NCBI GenBank assembly: GCA_964482435.1 | Contig: CAYZXL010000001.1 | Span: 62,001 to 126,000, forward strand | Length of the DNA stretch: 64,000 nucleotides | Reading direction: 5' to 3' | Source: CAYZXL01 sp964482435 | GTDB lineage: Bacteria; Auribacterota; JABMQX01 | Part shown: in pieces, positions 33,647 to 43,341 of the stretch | Numbering within the stretch: position 1 is the first letter of the stretch | Layout: each line of letters begins with the position of its first letter | The notes under the pieces: generated by a model | What the model was told of the DNA's origin: nothing | Seen by the model: the letters and a program-made list of their open reading frames with translations, nothing else | The model's database searches: none | Program-made: the position numbers and the translations under genes

Positions 33647-36370
33647 ATGGCAAAGTACGTTTATGCTTTCGGAGGAGGAAAGGCGGAAGGCAATACCAAG
33701 ATGAGGAACCTGCTGGGAGGAAAAGGAGCGGACCTCGCGGAGATGGCTGGTCTGGGAATTCCGGTTCCGCCCGGCTTCACAATCACCACGGAGGTTTGCA
33801 CCTATTATTACCAGCAAGGCGGGAAGTACCCCGAAGGGCTCGACGGGGAGGTCAGAGAACACCTTCCGACGGTCGAGAAGCTGACCGGCGTAAAGTTCGG
33901 CGACGCGAAGAATCCGCTGCTGGTCTCCGTGCGCTCCGGGGCGAGGGTCTCAATGCCCGGCATGATGGACACCGTCCTGAACCTCGGGCTCAACGACGAG
34001 ACGATCAAGGGGCTCATCGCCAAAACCAGGAATCCCAGAATGGCATACGACAGCTACCGCCGGTTCGTGCAGATGTACGGCGAGGTGGTCATGGGAGCAA
34101 AGGGAGATGAGTACGAAGAGATCATCCGCGAGAAGAAGAAACAGAAGGGCGTCAAGGATGATACCGAACTGACCGCTGACGACTGGAAAGAGCTCGTCAA
34201 AGAGTTCAAGACCGTCGTCCACAAAAAGACCGGGAAGGATTTCCCTGATGACCCTGAGGAACAGCTCTGGGGTGGCATCGGGGCAGTCTTTCGTTCGTGG
34301 GATACTCCGCGAGCGGTCTCATATCGGCGGCTTAACAACATCGCGGAGGACTGGGGCACTGCGGTGAACGTCCAGGCAATGGTCTTCGGCAACATGGGCG
34401 ATACGTCCGCCACAGGCGTCGCCTTCACGAGAGACCCCAGCACCGGAGAGAAGAAGTTCTTCGGCGAATTCCTCGTCAATGCCCAGGGGGAAGACGTCGT
34501 GGCGGGCATCCGCACACCCCATCCCATCACCATCGCCCAGAAAGGAAAATCTTCGCTGACCTCCCTTGAGGAGGAAATGCCGGGAATCTACAAGCAACTC
34601 GTGGACATCTATCAGAACCTCGAACTCCATTACAGGGAGATGCAGGATATAGAGTTCACGATTCAAGAAGGCAAGCTCTATATGCTCCAGACCAGAAGCG
34701 GCAAGCGAACGGGGTTTGCCGCCATCCGCATCGCCGTCGAGATGGTCGAGGAGGGGTTGATTGATGAGAAAGAGGCCCTCAGAAGAGTTGAACCAGCTCA
34801 ACTACTCCAGTTGCTCGCGCCCATTTTTGAGACGGCGGCGAAAGAAAAGGCGATAAAGGAAGGGCGACTTCTCGCGGTCGGTTTGAACGCCGGCCCCGGC
34901 GCGGCAAGCGGGCGAGTCGTCTTCTCCGCGGAAAGAGCTGTCGAGATGGCCGCTAAGGGTGAGAAGGTCATCCTCACGCGCACTGAGACCTCTCCCGAGG
35001 ACATCGCGGGGATGGCGAAGGCGGTTGGCATCCTTACCTCCACCGGCGGCACGACTTCCCACGCAGCCGTCGTCGCCCGAGGAATGGGGAAGAGCTGCAT
35101 CGTCGGCTGTGGCGCGCTTCACATTGACTATGCTTCTCGCACAATGACCGTCAAAGGCAAGGTCATTAACGAAGGAGATTACATCTCCATTGACGGGACG
35201 ACCGGCCAGGTTATCCTGGGTCAGCTTCCGACAATACCTTCTGAAGTCATCCAGGTCCTCATCCGAAAGACAAAAGACCCGAAAGAGTCCAAAGTCTTCC
35301 AGCAGTTCTCCAAAATCATGAGCTGGGCCGACAAATATCGCAAAATCGGCGTACGGACTAACGCCGACCTTCCGACCGACGCACAGGTCGCCAGGAGCTT
35401 CGGAGCCGAGGGAATCGGGCTGACAAGAACCGAGCACATGTTCTTCGAGGGCCACAGAATTGACGCCATGCGCGAGATGATTCTCGCAGAGGATTCCGAA
35501 GGGAGGAAAAAGGCTCTGGCGAAAATCATGCCCATGCAGAAGCAGGATTTCACCGGGATTTTTGAAGCGATGGAAGGATTGCCCGTGACCATCCGCACCC
35601 TCGACCCTCCTCTTCACGAGTTCCTCCCTCACACCGATAAGGAAATCGAGGAGCTCAGTCAGCAAATGGGCGTCACAAAGGAAAAGCTCAAGCAGAAAGT
35701 CCAGAGTCTCCACGAAGCCAACCCAATGCTCGGACACCGCGGATGCCGTCTCGGAATCGCCTACCCCGAAATCACCGAGATGCAGGCAAGAGCAATCCTC
35801 GAGGCTGCCTGCGAGTTGATCAAGAAAGGAAGGAAGGTCGAGCCGGAGATAATGATTCCTCTCGTCGGGCACATCAACGAGCTGAGGTCTCAGAAAGAAA
35901 TTGTGGATCGGGTCGCCAAGGAGACTGCCGAGAAATATGGTGTGGCAATCGAATACAAGGTCGGGACGATGATTGAGCTGCCGCGCGCAGCACTCACCGC
36001 CGACCAGGTCGCTCGGGAAGCCGAGTTTTTCTCCTTCGGAACCAACGACCTGACCCAGACGACCTTCGGTATCAGCCGGGACGACGCAGGAACGTTTCTC
36101 CCCATGTACGTCGAGAAGAGATTGCTTCCCCACGACCCGTTTCAGTCCATTGACAGGGAAGGTGTGGGACTCCTGATGAAAATGGGTGTGGAAAAAGGAA
36201 GAGCAACTCGGCCGAACCTGAAAATCGGAATTTGTGGCGAGCATGGGGGCGACCCAAGCTCCGTGGAGTTCTGCCACCAGATTGGCCTCAACTACGTGAG
36301 CTGCTCGCCGTACCGCGTGCCGATCGCTCGTCTGGCGGCCGCAAGAGCGAACCTTGGTGCCCGGGCGTAG
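33647..36370 (+). CDS. ppdK: Pyruvate, phosphate dikinase
   Basis: The enzyme interconverts pyruvate, ATP and phosphate with PEP, AMP and pyrophosphate. ATG 33647 has GGAGG 6 nt upstream; an adjacent TTG at 33644 is less likely. The 907-residue length is typical. The N-terminal ATP-grasp part shows YAFGGGKAEGNTKMRNLLGG, VSVRSGARVSMPGMMDTVLN and FTRDPSTGEKKFFGEF. The swivelling phosphohistidine domain has TGGTTSHAAVVARGMGKSCI (catalytic His ~470). The C-terminal PEP/pyruvate barrel has GLTRTEHMFFE, LGHRGCRLGIAYPE, GTMIELPRAALTAD, SFGTNDLTQTTFGISRDD and GICGEHGGDPSSVEFC (catalytic Cys). It suggests pyrophosphate-linked glycolysis or gluconeogenesis. Confidence 0.97.
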   Translation: MAKYVYAFGGGKAEGNTKMRNLLGGKGADLAEMAGLGIPVPPGFTITTEVCTYYYQQGGKYPEGLDGEVREHLPTVEKLTGVKFGDAKNPLLVSVRSGARVSMPGMMDTVLNLGLNDETIKGLIAKTRNPRMAYDSYRRFVQMYGEVVMGAKGDEYEEIIREKKKQKGVKDDTELTADDWKELVKEFKTVVHKKTGKDFPDDPEEQLWGGIGAVFRSWDTPRAVSYRRLNNIAEDWGTAVNVQAMVFGNMGDTSATGVAFTRDPSTGEKKFFGEFLVNAQGEDVVAGIRTPHPITIAQKGKSSLTSLEEEMPGIYKQLVDIYQNLELHYREMQDIEFTIQEGKLYMLQTRSGKRTGFAAIRIAVEMVEEGLIDEKEALRRVEPAQLLQLLAPIFETAAKEKAIKEGRLLAVGLNAGPGAASGRVVFSAERAVEMAAKGEKVILTRTETSPEDIAGMAKAVGILTSTGGTTSHAAVVARGMGKSCIVGCGALHIDYASRTMTVKGKVINEGDYISIDGTTGQVILGQLPTIPSEVIQVLIRKTKDPKESKVFQQFSKIMSWADKYRKIGVRTNADLPTDAQVARSFGAEGIGLTRTEHMFFEGHRIDAMREMILAEDSEGRKKALAKIMPMQKQDFTGIFEAMEGLPVTIRTLDPPLHEFLPHTDKEIEELSQQMGVTKEKLKQKVQSLHEANPMLGHRGCRLGIAYPEITEMQARAILEAACELIKKGRKVEPEIMIPLVGHINELRSQKEIVDRVAKETAEKYGVAIEYKVGTMIELPRAALTADQVAREAEFFSFGTNDLTQTTFGISRDDAGTFLPMYVEKRLLPHDPFQSIDREGVGLLMKMGVEKGRATRPNLKIGICGEHGGDPSSVEFCHQIGLNYVSCSPYRVPIARLAAARANLGARA

Positions 36371-36600
36371 GACCGGAAAAACCAAGTGCGCATCCTCGAA
36401 GAAGGCGGAGAGTCCGAGGGGAATGCTTTTGGCGGCAGGCGACCGAGCCATCGAGCACCGAGCATGGCCCCGAGGAGTTGGTTGATCTCCGGCGGCGTGC
36501 TTCCAGGCTTCGCCTCGACGCAGGGCTTCCCGCTGCGAAGCAACGGAGGGCACCTGCTTCGGGCACCAGTTGCGAAGTGCGACAAAGTCCAGAAAGAGTT

Positions 36601-37431
36601 ATGACCCCGGAACAATTCGATTCCGTCGAGCTTTACCTGAAAGATATCGGCGACATCCCACGACTGACCGACGAGGAGGAAAAGAAATTGTTCAAGAAGC
36701 TTTCTCGCGGCGACAAAGAAGCCAGGAACGCCATTGTGAGAGCCAACTTGAGGCTCGTCGTGAAAATCGCCAAGAAGTACGCCAAGTTGGGTCTTTCCTT
36801 CATGGACCTTATCGAAGAGGGCAACCTCGGCCTGGTCAGGGCCGCAGAGAAATTCGACCTCACGAAAGGGTGCAAATTCTCGACCTATGCCTCGTGGTGG
36901 GTCAAGCAGTTCATAATGAGAGCTCTCGCAAATCAGGGCAAGACCATTCGTCTGCCGGTCTATATGGTTGACCGCGTCGCGCGAATCGAGCGAGTCATCC
37001 GCGATTTCAAGGGCAAGCAGGGCAGAAGCCCCTCCGTCCAGGAGATTGCAGAAATCGTGAAGCTTCCGGAAGAAAAAGTTGCTCAGGTCTTCAGGATTGC
37101 TCGAACGACCGAATCCATTTCTGCCCAGTTGGGTGAGGGACAGGAAGTCATCGAGACCATCGAGGACACATCGGCGATTCACGCCGAAAAAGTCGTCGCC
37201 AACGTCTTGCTTCAGGAGGAGCTCATTGACCTCCTCAGCCATCTCAAGCCGCGGGAAATGGACGTCCTTTCCAAGAGGTTCGGACTAGACGGCGAATCGC
37301 CCATGAAGCTGAAGGAAATCGGCGAACAACTGGGCATCTCCCGAGAAAGGGTTCGCCAAATCGAGCAGGTCGCACTCCGCAAGGTGAAGAAAATCATGAA
37401 GGGCAAGCGCATCCTTTACAGCGATTTCTGA
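36601..37431 (+). CDS. RNA polymerase sigma factor, RpoD/SigA type (short)
   Basis: ATG 36601 begins region 1.2 (MTPEQFDSVELYLKDIGDIP). The frame stays open 123 codons further upstream, but that part is Arg/Pro-rich noise without a ribosome site. The 276-residue protein has region 2 (NLRLVVKIAKKYAKLGLSFM, EEGNLGLVRAAEKFD, KGCKFSTYASWWVKQFIMRA), region 3 (GRSPSVQEIAEIVKLPEEKV) and region 4 with a helix-turn-helix (MKLKEIGEQLGISRERVRQI), ending KRILYSDF. Region 1.1 and the non-conserved insert of longer primary sigmas are absent, so it may be a group 1 factor of a lineage with short RpoD or a group 2 paralogue. It lies 230 bp downstream of ppdK. Confidence 0.92.
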   Translation: MTPEQFDSVELYLKDIGDIPRLTDEEEKKLFKKLSRGDKEARNAIVRANLRLVVKIAKKYAKLGLSFMDLIEEGNLGLVRAAEKFDLTKGCKFSTYASWWVKQFIMRALANQGKTIRLPVYMVDRVARIERVIRDFKGKQGRSPSVQEIAEIVKLPEEKVAQVFRIARTTESISAQLGEGQEVIETIEDTSAIHAEKVVANVLLQEELIDLLSHLKPREMDVLSKRFGLDGESPMKLKEIGEQLGISRERVRQIEQVALRKVKKIMKGKRILYSDF

Positions 37432-37533
37432 TTCGCCGGTGCAGAGGTCGCCCTGAAGGTCGGAAAGCCTGGCGCCGGCGGTGGCGACCGGAACGGCAGC
37501 CCCGAACACCGCCCGCCTGCGAAGGGGGAAAAC

Positions 37534-38166
37534 ATGAGCGGGACACTCGCCAGCATGGTCAATCTCGCACAGAGGCACCGGGTCCTTGTGTCGAGGGTTC
37601 TCCTCGGCCTCACCTTCCCGATAATTCTGTTTACACGACTGACCTGGACTGAACAATCGGTCCTCGGGTTCGTCGTGGAGGAGGCTGGCTTCGTGTCAAT
37701 CATAGTTGGCGCGTTCGGACGGGTGTGGGCGATGCTGTACCTTGCCGGAAGGAAGGGTAAGGAACTCGTCACCACAGGTCCTTACTCCATCTGCCGAAAC
37801 CCTCTCTACTTCTTCAATCTTCTAATCGGTCTGGGCATCGTCGCCACGTTTCAGAATCTCCTTTTGCTCCCCCCGCTGGTGCTCCTTTACCCGGCCTATT
37901 ATCTCTTAGCTATCCTTGGCGAAGAGAGCGAACTCGCCCGGCGCTTTGGCGCGGACTTTGAGAGCTACCGAAGGGCTGTCCCGCGGCTCATTCCGGCTTT
38001 CTGGAGATACAACCGCGGCGGCACAGAAGGGTGGCTCACGGTGCGCGAATCTCGCAGCCTGAAGTGCCTGTTCGAATCGGCGCTGTTCGTGCTGGTGATT
38101 CCTTTCGCGGAGATTATCGAGGAACTGCATACGCGCGGCATTTTGCCCTTGATCTTCAAAAAATGA
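37534..38166 (+). CDS. Isoprenylcysteine carboxyl methyltransferase-like membrane protein
   Basis: ATG 37534 follows AAGGGGG. The 210-residue product has four hydrophobic segments (VLLGLTFPIILFTRL, GFVSIIVGAFGRVWAML, LIGLGIVATFQNLLLLPPLV and a C-terminal one, CLFESALFVLVIPFAEII). It carries the ICMT/PEMT signature VTTGPYSICRNPLYFFN, with the SAM-binding R-N-P-x-Y, and GEESELARRFGADFESYRRA, whose E-E and Y-R pattern closes the active site. Bacterial members methylate small lipids or isoprenoid-like or unknown acceptors in the membrane. The next gene starts 70 bp downstream on the same strand, so an operon is possible. Confidence 0.88.
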   Translation: MSGTLASMVNLAQRHRVLVSRVLLGLTFPIILFTRLTWTEQSVLGFVVEEAGFVSIIVGAFGRVWAMLYLAGRKGKELVTTGPYSICRNPLYFFNLLIGLGIVATFQNLLLLPPLVLLYPAYYLLAILGEESELARRFGADFESYRRAVPRLIPAFWRYNRGGTEGWLTVRESRSLKCLFESALFVLVIPFAEIIEELHTRGILPLIFKK

Positions 38167-38236
38167 CGGGGCGACGATTTTGCTGGGCGGGGACGCGCTG
38201 CCCTGCATGTTTGCCCGCTTGGCGGAGGTCAGAGGG

Positions 38237-39145
38237 GTGAAGAAAGTCGTCGTGTTCGTTGCGGTTTGCTGTATCGCTGTGGGGGTGTACTTTGGCTATA
38301 TTCGCAAGCCGGCCGCACCTGGGACTGGCCGGCGTGTGGAGATTATGCCCGGCATCGAATTCGTCTTCACCAGGGACGAGAACGCGGCGGATTACTACGC
38401 CAAAGCCTGTGAGAGCATGTCGCGCCGCGCGGCGGACGACCGCGACCTCAAATCTCTGACTCCGCAGGAACGTGAATGGTTCATGCTGGGCACAAGCTGC
38501 CGCCGCTGCAGTTGGTATCCGGAGCATTACGCGCACATCACAGACCAGATGGACCTCCTGCCTCAAATGCAGTACCTAAGAGGTATGGCGAGGAACATGT
38601 CGCTGGAGGGGTGCTCCGCCGATAAGCGCGGCAATGTGAAAGCGGCGATGGACATCTGGAAAAGGGTGGCCGTTCTCGGATGGCACACCGAGACCGAGGA
38701 GGAATGCCTGATTCAGGTTCTCGTAGGCATCGCTATAGAACAGATTGCTTATAACGAGTTTATCAGGCACCATCGCGAGCGCACCGACGTGCAGCAGGCC
38801 CAGCGCTATGAGGCTTTCAAACAACGCCTGCGTGACCGGCTTGAGGAGTTGCGCGCTCTTGCGCCCGAAAACCTGGCGGGGTACCAACGGACGAGGACAA
38901 TGGCGATCTCGCACAAATCGGCGTTGTGGCGAAAGGAAGCATGCGGGGCGGTAGCGTACTACTGCATCGTTCGCGACACATCGCTGCGGCAGGATGCGGC
39001 AGCGACGCTGGCCAGAGTCTCACGCGAGGACCGGGACCGGCTGGTGAGAGAAACGGCACGCAATCTGATTCCATACGTCCTCGGGCAGAAACAGCTCGCC
39101 CCGGCGGCACGCGATCCCGGCTCAGCCCCTGGAGGGGTACCGTGA
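38237..39145 (+). CDS. Membrane-anchored protein of unknown function, 302 aa
   Basis: GTG 38237 has GGAGG (38224-38228) 8 nt upstream. The product begins MKKVVVFVAVCCIAVGVYFG, one N-terminal membrane anchor or uncleaved signal. The remaining ~270 residues are mostly helical and cysteine-containing (FMLGTSCRRCSWYPEHY) with two long charged helices (NEFIRHHRERTDVQQAQRYE, FKQRLRDRLEELRALAPENL). No catalytic motif or named family is evident. It follows the ICMT-like gene by 70 bp and precedes apt by ~110 bp. A small GAGCGC-CCG-GCGCTC stem (39144-39158) covers its stop but is not followed closely enough by T residues to call a terminator. Confidence 0.72.
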   Translation: MKKVVVFVAVCCIAVGVYFGYIRKPAAPGTGRRVEIMPGIEFVFTRDENAADYYAKACESMSRRAADDRDLKSLTPQEREWFMLGTSCRRCSWYPEHYAHITDQMDLLPQMQYLRGMARNMSLEGCSADKRGNVKAAMDIWKRVAVLGWHTETEEECLIQVLVGIAIEQIAYNEFIRHHRERTDVQQAQRYEAFKQRLRDRLEELRALAPENLAGYQRTRTMAISHKSALWRKEACGAVAYYCIVRDTSLRQDAAATLARVSREDRDRLVRETARNLIPYVLGQKQLAPAARDPGSAPGGVP

Positions 39146-39253
39146 GCGCCCGGCGCTCTGGTCGCCTGTTTTTTCTGTCATTTTGCGTTCCCATTCGTCA
39201 CCCGAACCGGATACCCTGTCCGAGGCCGAAAGACTTGTAAGGGAGGTGATTCG

Positions 39254-39784
39254 ATGCCTGACCTGAGTGAAGAGTTGAGAAAGACAATCCGGGACATCCC
39301 GGGCTTCCCCAAGCCCGGAATCATCTTCAAGGACATCACGCCCGTCCTGAAATCGCCGACGCTTTTCCGAAAGGTGATTGAGACGTTTCGGAAAAGGTAT
39401 AAGGATAAGGGCATAACTGCCATCATCGCGATAGAGTCGCGCGGGTTCATTTTCGGCGGTGCTTTAGCCGAGCGGATGGGCGTCCCATTTATTCCCGTCA
39501 GAAAGAAAGGAAAACTTCCCTACACAACCGTCACCGCCACCTACGAACTCGAATACGGAACCGACAGCGTCCAGATGCATAGCGACGCCCTTAAGCCGGG
39601 AGACAAAGTCGTCGTCCTCGACGACCTCGTCGCTACCGGGGGAACCGCCGAGGCAGCCGCGCGCCTTTGCGAGCAGCTCGGCGCCGAAGTCGTTGAGCTT
39701 GCTTTCGTCATCGAACTCGCATTCCTGAACCCACGAAAGAAGCTCAGCCGCTACAGCGTCTTCTCCATGGTGGCCTTCGACTGA
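39254..39784 (+). CDS. apt: Adenine phosphoribosyltransferase
   Basis: Apt salvages adenine by joining it to PRPP to make AMP. AGGGAGGTGA lies just upstream of ATG 39254. The 176-residue length is standard. Signatures are RDIPGFPKPGIIFKDITPVL at the N-terminus (adenine-binding region), IAIESRGFIFGGALAERMGV (PPi loop), KKGKLPYTTVTATYELEYG (flexible loop), and KVVVLDDLVATGGTAEAAAR, the PRPP-binding motif with both acidic residues. It appears monocistronic. Confidence 0.96.
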   Translation: MPDLSEELRKTIRDIPGFPKPGIIFKDITPVLKSPTLFRKVIETFRKRYKDKGITAIIAIESRGFIFGGALAERMGVPFIPVRKKGKLPYTTVTATYELEYGTDSVQMHSDALKPGDKVVVLDDLVATGGTAEAAARLCEQLGAEVVELAFVIELAFLNPRKKLSRYSVFSMVAFD

Positions 39785-39959
39785 CACGTACATGACCACG
39801 TTGGCCCCGGGAAGGAATTCGCGCATCGCGTTGTTTGGCGATATGAGCTGGACGCAAGGTGCTTCGTTTATCGGAAAGGGAGCAGGTTTTTCAGTGGTAG
39901 CGCTTTTGAGCGAGCAGCGGTAGCGCAAGCGACATTCGCTGCGAGAGGAGGTGGGGACA

Positions 39960-40310
39960 GTGAGTCTTGAGGAGTTTGCATGGCGAACAGCGGTTCTGGC
40001 GGCAGTCAACGGGGCTGTAATGTGGTTGGTCATCAAGCTGTTTGACTTCGGAAACGAGCGCAATAAGCTCCGGGCGGCTCTCCTCTGGTCAGTTCCATTT
40101 TCGCTCCTCGTTCACCTCCACATGCAGTTCGGCGGAGCCTACGGGATGCCCCCCTTTCTGATCATGGCGCTCATGGTCTTCTACGGGGTGCTGTTGAAAT
40201 GGTACAACCTGGAAATCGGGCAGACGATAAAGGTGGCAATTGCCACGCTGGGTCTCGATGTGGCCGCTTATATCGCCCTGACAAAAGTCGGGGTTCTGCC
40301 GCCGTTGTAG
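39960..40310 (+). CDS. Small multi-pass membrane protein, unknown function
   Basis: GTG 39960 has AGGAGG (39946-39951) 8 nt upstream, better placed than the in-frame GTG 39951. The 116-residue product has four hydrophobic helices: WRTAVLAAVNGAVMWLVIKL, ALLWSVPFSLLVHLHM, PPFLIMALMVFYGVLLKW and TIKVAIATLGLDVAAYIALT. Loops are short, with a Glu-Arg-Asn-Lys-containing one between helices 1 and 2. I do not recognise the family. It converges on the tldE gene with 53 bp between the stops. Confidence 0.75.
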   Translation: MSLEEFAWRTAVLAAVNGAVMWLVIKLFDFGNERNKLRAALLWSVPFSLLVHLHMQFGGAYGMPPFLIMALMVFYGVLLKWYNLEIGQTIKVAIATLGLDVAAYIALTKVGVLPPL

Positions 40311-40363
40311 TGAGGGCGTTTGGCTGCATCATACTTGTCGTGCACGGGCCCCGGATGAGCAAC

Positions 40364-41704
40364 TCATGTGCTAATCATGAGGTTTCTGGCGCAGAGGTAG
40401 GGGAAGACGTTGGTTGTGTTGCCCTCAATGGCGCGCTCAGTCTCGCGCGAGACGGCGACGAGGTTGTCCCGGAACACGTCGTAGAAGTTTCCGGAGACCA
40501 TGGCGTTCTTGATCCTGCCTGCGATCTTGCCGCGATTGATTCTGTAAGCAAGCTGAAGATTGGCGGAGAAATCACCCGACAAGAGATTGCCTGTGAAGAG
40601 CCCCATCATCAAATCCACGACGACGCCGTCTTGGATGCCAGCGAGGATTTCGTCGTAGGTCTGCTCGCCGGGGAGGAGAAGCCAGTTGGTGCGTTGAGGA
40701 GAAGGGGGCGATTCGTAGGTTTGGGCGCCGGTGTAACGGTCTATCCGAAAGCCGTTGCCGGTCGGGGGAAGATGGAGCTTCAGTGCGCTGCGGAGGTCAA
40801 CGGCGAAGGATTTGAGGACGCCGTGGTCAACGATGGTTTTTCGCTCGAGGAGCGTTCCCTCATCGTCGAACGGAGCGGAGCCGATGCCGCCATCGAGGAG
40901 TCCATCTTCGACGAGAGTGATTTTCTCGCTGAGAATCTTCTCGCCGAGTTTGCCTCTGATGGGGGAAGTTCCTTTCTCAACGTTCCTGCCGTTCAATCCG
41001 AGTTCGAGAACCTCGAAGAGGGCGGCAGCGGCTCGCGGGGTGAAAATCACGGTCTTAGGGCCGGGGTCAATGTCAACGTTCACGCGGCTAATCTCGAAAT
41101 CGGCAATGACCCTGTCGGTCAGTTGATCAAGCTCAATCGAGGCAGATGTGGAAGCGCATTCGCGGTGGCAGTAGAGGATGTTTTTGCCGTCAATGAGCTC
41201 TCCTCCGACGGCTGCGGTCAGAATGGTTTTGCGGTACTCTGAGTCAAACCCGGCGGAGTTGGCGACGCGAATGCGGAGGTCGGCTTTTCCGATTCCGCCG
41301 AAAGCGAGGATGGCTGGGTCATATTGGTTGATTTTCGTGATGGAACGGTCGGCGCATTGAGCGATTTGGTCGAGCTGGAGGCTGCGCACACCGTCATCTT
41401 CGAGATGCACGCCTTTCGCGGAGGGGGCAGACGAGGGAAAGGATATTTCGGTCCTGTCGCCGTTCCAGGCGACTTCGACGGCAGATTTGAGGATGAGGCG
41501 AATTCTGCCGAAGTCGGAGGCGGTGGCAAATCCGAGCCTGCCGTCGGCGAGGACGCGCACCGCGACGCCGTGGGCCTGGTCGGACTCGATGGACTTGAGA
41601 CGGTTATCCTGGAATTTCACGGCGGAGACCGTAGACTCCTGGAGAAAAAGCTCGCACTCCTCGGCGCCGTAAGCCCGAGCGTTTTCCATGATGGATTCGA
41701 GCAT
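40364..41704 (-). CDS. pmbA: TldE/PmbA family protein
   Basis: TldD and TldE form a heterodimeric zinc protease that digests unfolded peptides and processes RiPP precursors such as microcin B17. In E. coli TldE lacks the metal site and supports TldD. The 446-residue product has the TldE-type N-terminus (YGAEECELFLQESTVSAVKF), LGFATASDFGRIRLILKSAV and the central GPKTVIFTPRAAAALFEVLE. It lacks an HExxxH, as expected for the E subunit. The C-terminal beta part includes NWLLLPGEQTYDEILAGIQD and GVVVDLMMGLFTGNLLSGDF. ATG 41704 follows the tldD TAG directly with no spacer, and its GGAGG lies inside tldD, so expression is coupled. Confidence 0.93.
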   Translation of the reverse strand: MLESIMENARAYGAEECELFLQESTVSAVKFQDNRLKSIESDQAHGVAVRVLADGRLGFATASDFGRIRLILKSAVEVAWNGDRTEISFPSSAPSAKGVHLEDDGVRSLQLDQIAQCADRSITKINQYDPAILAFGGIGKADLRIRVANSAGFDSEYRKTILTAAVGGELIDGKNILYCHRECASTSASIELDQLTDRVIADFEISRVNVDIDPGPKTVIFTPRAAAALFEVLELGLNGRNVEKGTSPIRGKLGEKILSEKITLVEDGLLDGGIGSAPFDDEGTLLERKTIVDHGVLKSFAVDLRSALKLHLPPTGNGFRIDRYTGAQTYESPPSPQRTNWLLLPGEQTYDEILAGIQDGVVVDLMMGLFTGNLLSGDFSANLQLAYRINRGKIAGRIKNAMVSGNFYDVFRDNLVAVSRETERAIEGNTTNVFPYLCARNLMIST

Positions 41705-43075
41705 CTATTGTCCTCCGATGATGAGGTCGCGGATTCTTACGTGAGGGCCTTCTTCGCTGACGGGCAGCGGCATTTGACCTGCCTTGCCGCAGCCGCCGGG
41801 TCCGTTGTGAAGAGTCTGGTCGTTGCCGATGGCGTCTATGTTCTTGAGCGTCGTGAAAACGTTTCCGGAAAGGGTCACATCCCGAACCATCTCGGCGATT
41901 TTGCCTTTGCGAATCATGTATCCTCTCTCCGCACCGAAGGTGAAAAGCTCGTGAGAGGTCTGGCCGCCAGTCGTGTTAACAGCATAGACGCCGAGGTCAA
42001 TGTCTCTGATCATGTCCTCGAGCGAAACGTCTCCGCCTTCGACGCAGGTGTTTCTCATTCGGCAAATGGGAGCGAAGTGGTAGTTCATTGCGCGGGCGTT
42101 ACCGGTGGGCTTTTCGCGCATGGCGCCCGCGGTCTCACGGGAGTGAAGTCTGCCGACGAGCTTTCCCCCGCGGATCAGGTAGGTTTTCTCAGTGGGGATG
42201 CCCTCGTCGTCGTACTTGAGGTATCCGCGGCTTCCCATTCGCAGGCCGGTGTCATAGACGTTCAGTTTTTCCGAGCCATAGACGGTGCCAATGGTCATAA
42301 GCTCCTGGAGTCTTTTGTTCTCGTAAACGTTGTCGGCCTCGCTGAGATGACCGAACGCTTCGTGGATGAAGACCCCGGTGAGCGCAGGGTCGGCGACGAC
42401 GGTGTACCGGCCAGCCTTGACCTTTGGCGCCCGGAGTTGGAGGATGGCGTTCTGGCACACTTCTCTGACTTCCCCCTCGATGCCTTCGGCACAGGAATAG
42501 CCGTCGTTTGAGCCGAACGTGACCCGCTGGGTTCGAGTGCTGTTTCCTTCCGCGCAAATTGCAGAGCACATCCCCCCGATGTCCATTTTCTCCTGGACGA
42601 CGTTGGCGCCTTCGCTGTTGCCAAAAGTGATTCTGTGGTAGCGGTCGAAGTAGATGACGCTGGAGGAGGTGATTTGTGGCGAATAGCCGTTAATGAGGTC
42701 GTTGTAGGCTCTCATAAGCGAGACTTTCTCGTCGAGCGAAACGCTGCGTGGGTCCTTCTTGAGGGAAAGCGCAACTTCATCCTCAACGGGCTGGACTTCG
42801 GCGAGAATTGTCTTTCCGCGGCCGAGGACTTTTGCCTGAGCGATCGCCATATGCGCAAAGCGTTCCATCTCGGCGAGGTCGTTAAAGGAAACGAAGCCCC
42901 AGCTTCCATTGACGAGACATCGAACGCAGCCGCCGAGCTCCGCTTTTGTGCTCATTGTCTCAAGCTCTTTTCCGGAGAACCGAATAGAGGTCTCGGTCGT
43001 CTCCTCGATGCGCACCTCGACGTAGTCGCACCTAACTCTAAACCTGCGGGTTATCTCTCTGATAAGGTCCCTCAC
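41705..43075 (-). CDS. tldD: TldD zinc metalloprotease
   Basis: GTG 43075 has AAGGA (43088-43084) 8 nt upstream and gives MRDLIREITRRFRVRCDYVE; the longer frame adds 26 unlikely residues. The 456-residue product carries TGVFIHEAFGHLSEADNVYE, the HExxxH zinc motif, and ends with the TldD-type C-terminal region with a Cys-containing CRMRNTCVEGGD segment (third zinc ligand area) and PGGCGKAGQMPLPVSEEGPH. It cuts unstructured peptides inside a TldD-TldE barrel; natural substrates vary by organism. The tldD-tldE pair follows, in the same direction, a class V aminotransferase gene 266 bp upstream. Confidence 0.95.
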   Translation of the reverse strand: MRDLIREITRRFRVRCDYVEVRIEETTETSIRFSGKELETMSTKAELGGCVRCLVNGSWGFVSFNDLAEMERFAHMAIAQAKVLGRGKTILAEVQPVEDEVALSLKKDPRSVSLDEKVSLMRAYNDLINGYSPQITSSSVIYFDRYHRITFGNSEGANVVQEKMDIGGMCSAICAEGNSTRTQRVTFGSNDGYSCAEGIEGEVREVCQNAILQLRAPKVKAGRYTVVADPALTGVFIHEAFGHLSEADNVYENKRLQELMTIGTVYGSEKLNVYDTGLRMGSRGYLKYDDEGIPTEKTYLIRGGKLVGRLHSRETAGAMREKPTGNARAMNYHFAPICRMRNTCVEGGDVSLEDMIRDIDLGVYAVNTTGGQTSHELFTFGAERGYMIRKGKIAEMVRDVTLSGNVFTTLKNIDAIGNDQTLHNGPGGCGKAGQMPLPVSEEGPHVRIRDLIIGGQ

Positions 43076-43341
43076 GGTTGCTGTCCTTTCAAGGAGCCTC
43101 CGCGCACGCCGCGCTGGGTCCGGCTGATGGGCCTTTAGGACAGCCGGGCCCAACGGGCGTTCGTGAGGCTCGTCGGGCTTTCTTATGCACCGGCGACCCC
43201 GAACACAGGCGCGGTTTCCCCCATCGGCCCGGCAGGGGGCGCGGCCGGTCTTCCACTCGGGAGGACTATGGTCCCAACCTTTTTGCAGAATCGTACGAAT
43301 GTTTGGATGTTATGTCAATACAGCACGTCGAGAACGTGCGG

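Noticed and set aside
34802..36553. 583-codon open frame antisense to ppdK
   Set aside because: It mirrors a confidently identified gene in an opposite frame, has no ribosome site and no recognisable motif; long antisense frames are usual in GC-rich genes.
36232..36600. N-terminal extension of the sigma factor as region 1.1
   Set aside because: The first part overlaps the end of ppdK in another frame, the rest is Arg/Pro-rich without the acidic helical character of region 1.1, and no ribosome site supports it.
39144..39174. Terminator after the 38237 gene
   Set aside because: The 6-bp stem is separated from the T-run by about 10 bases and overlaps the stop codon, so it does not fit an intrinsic terminator.
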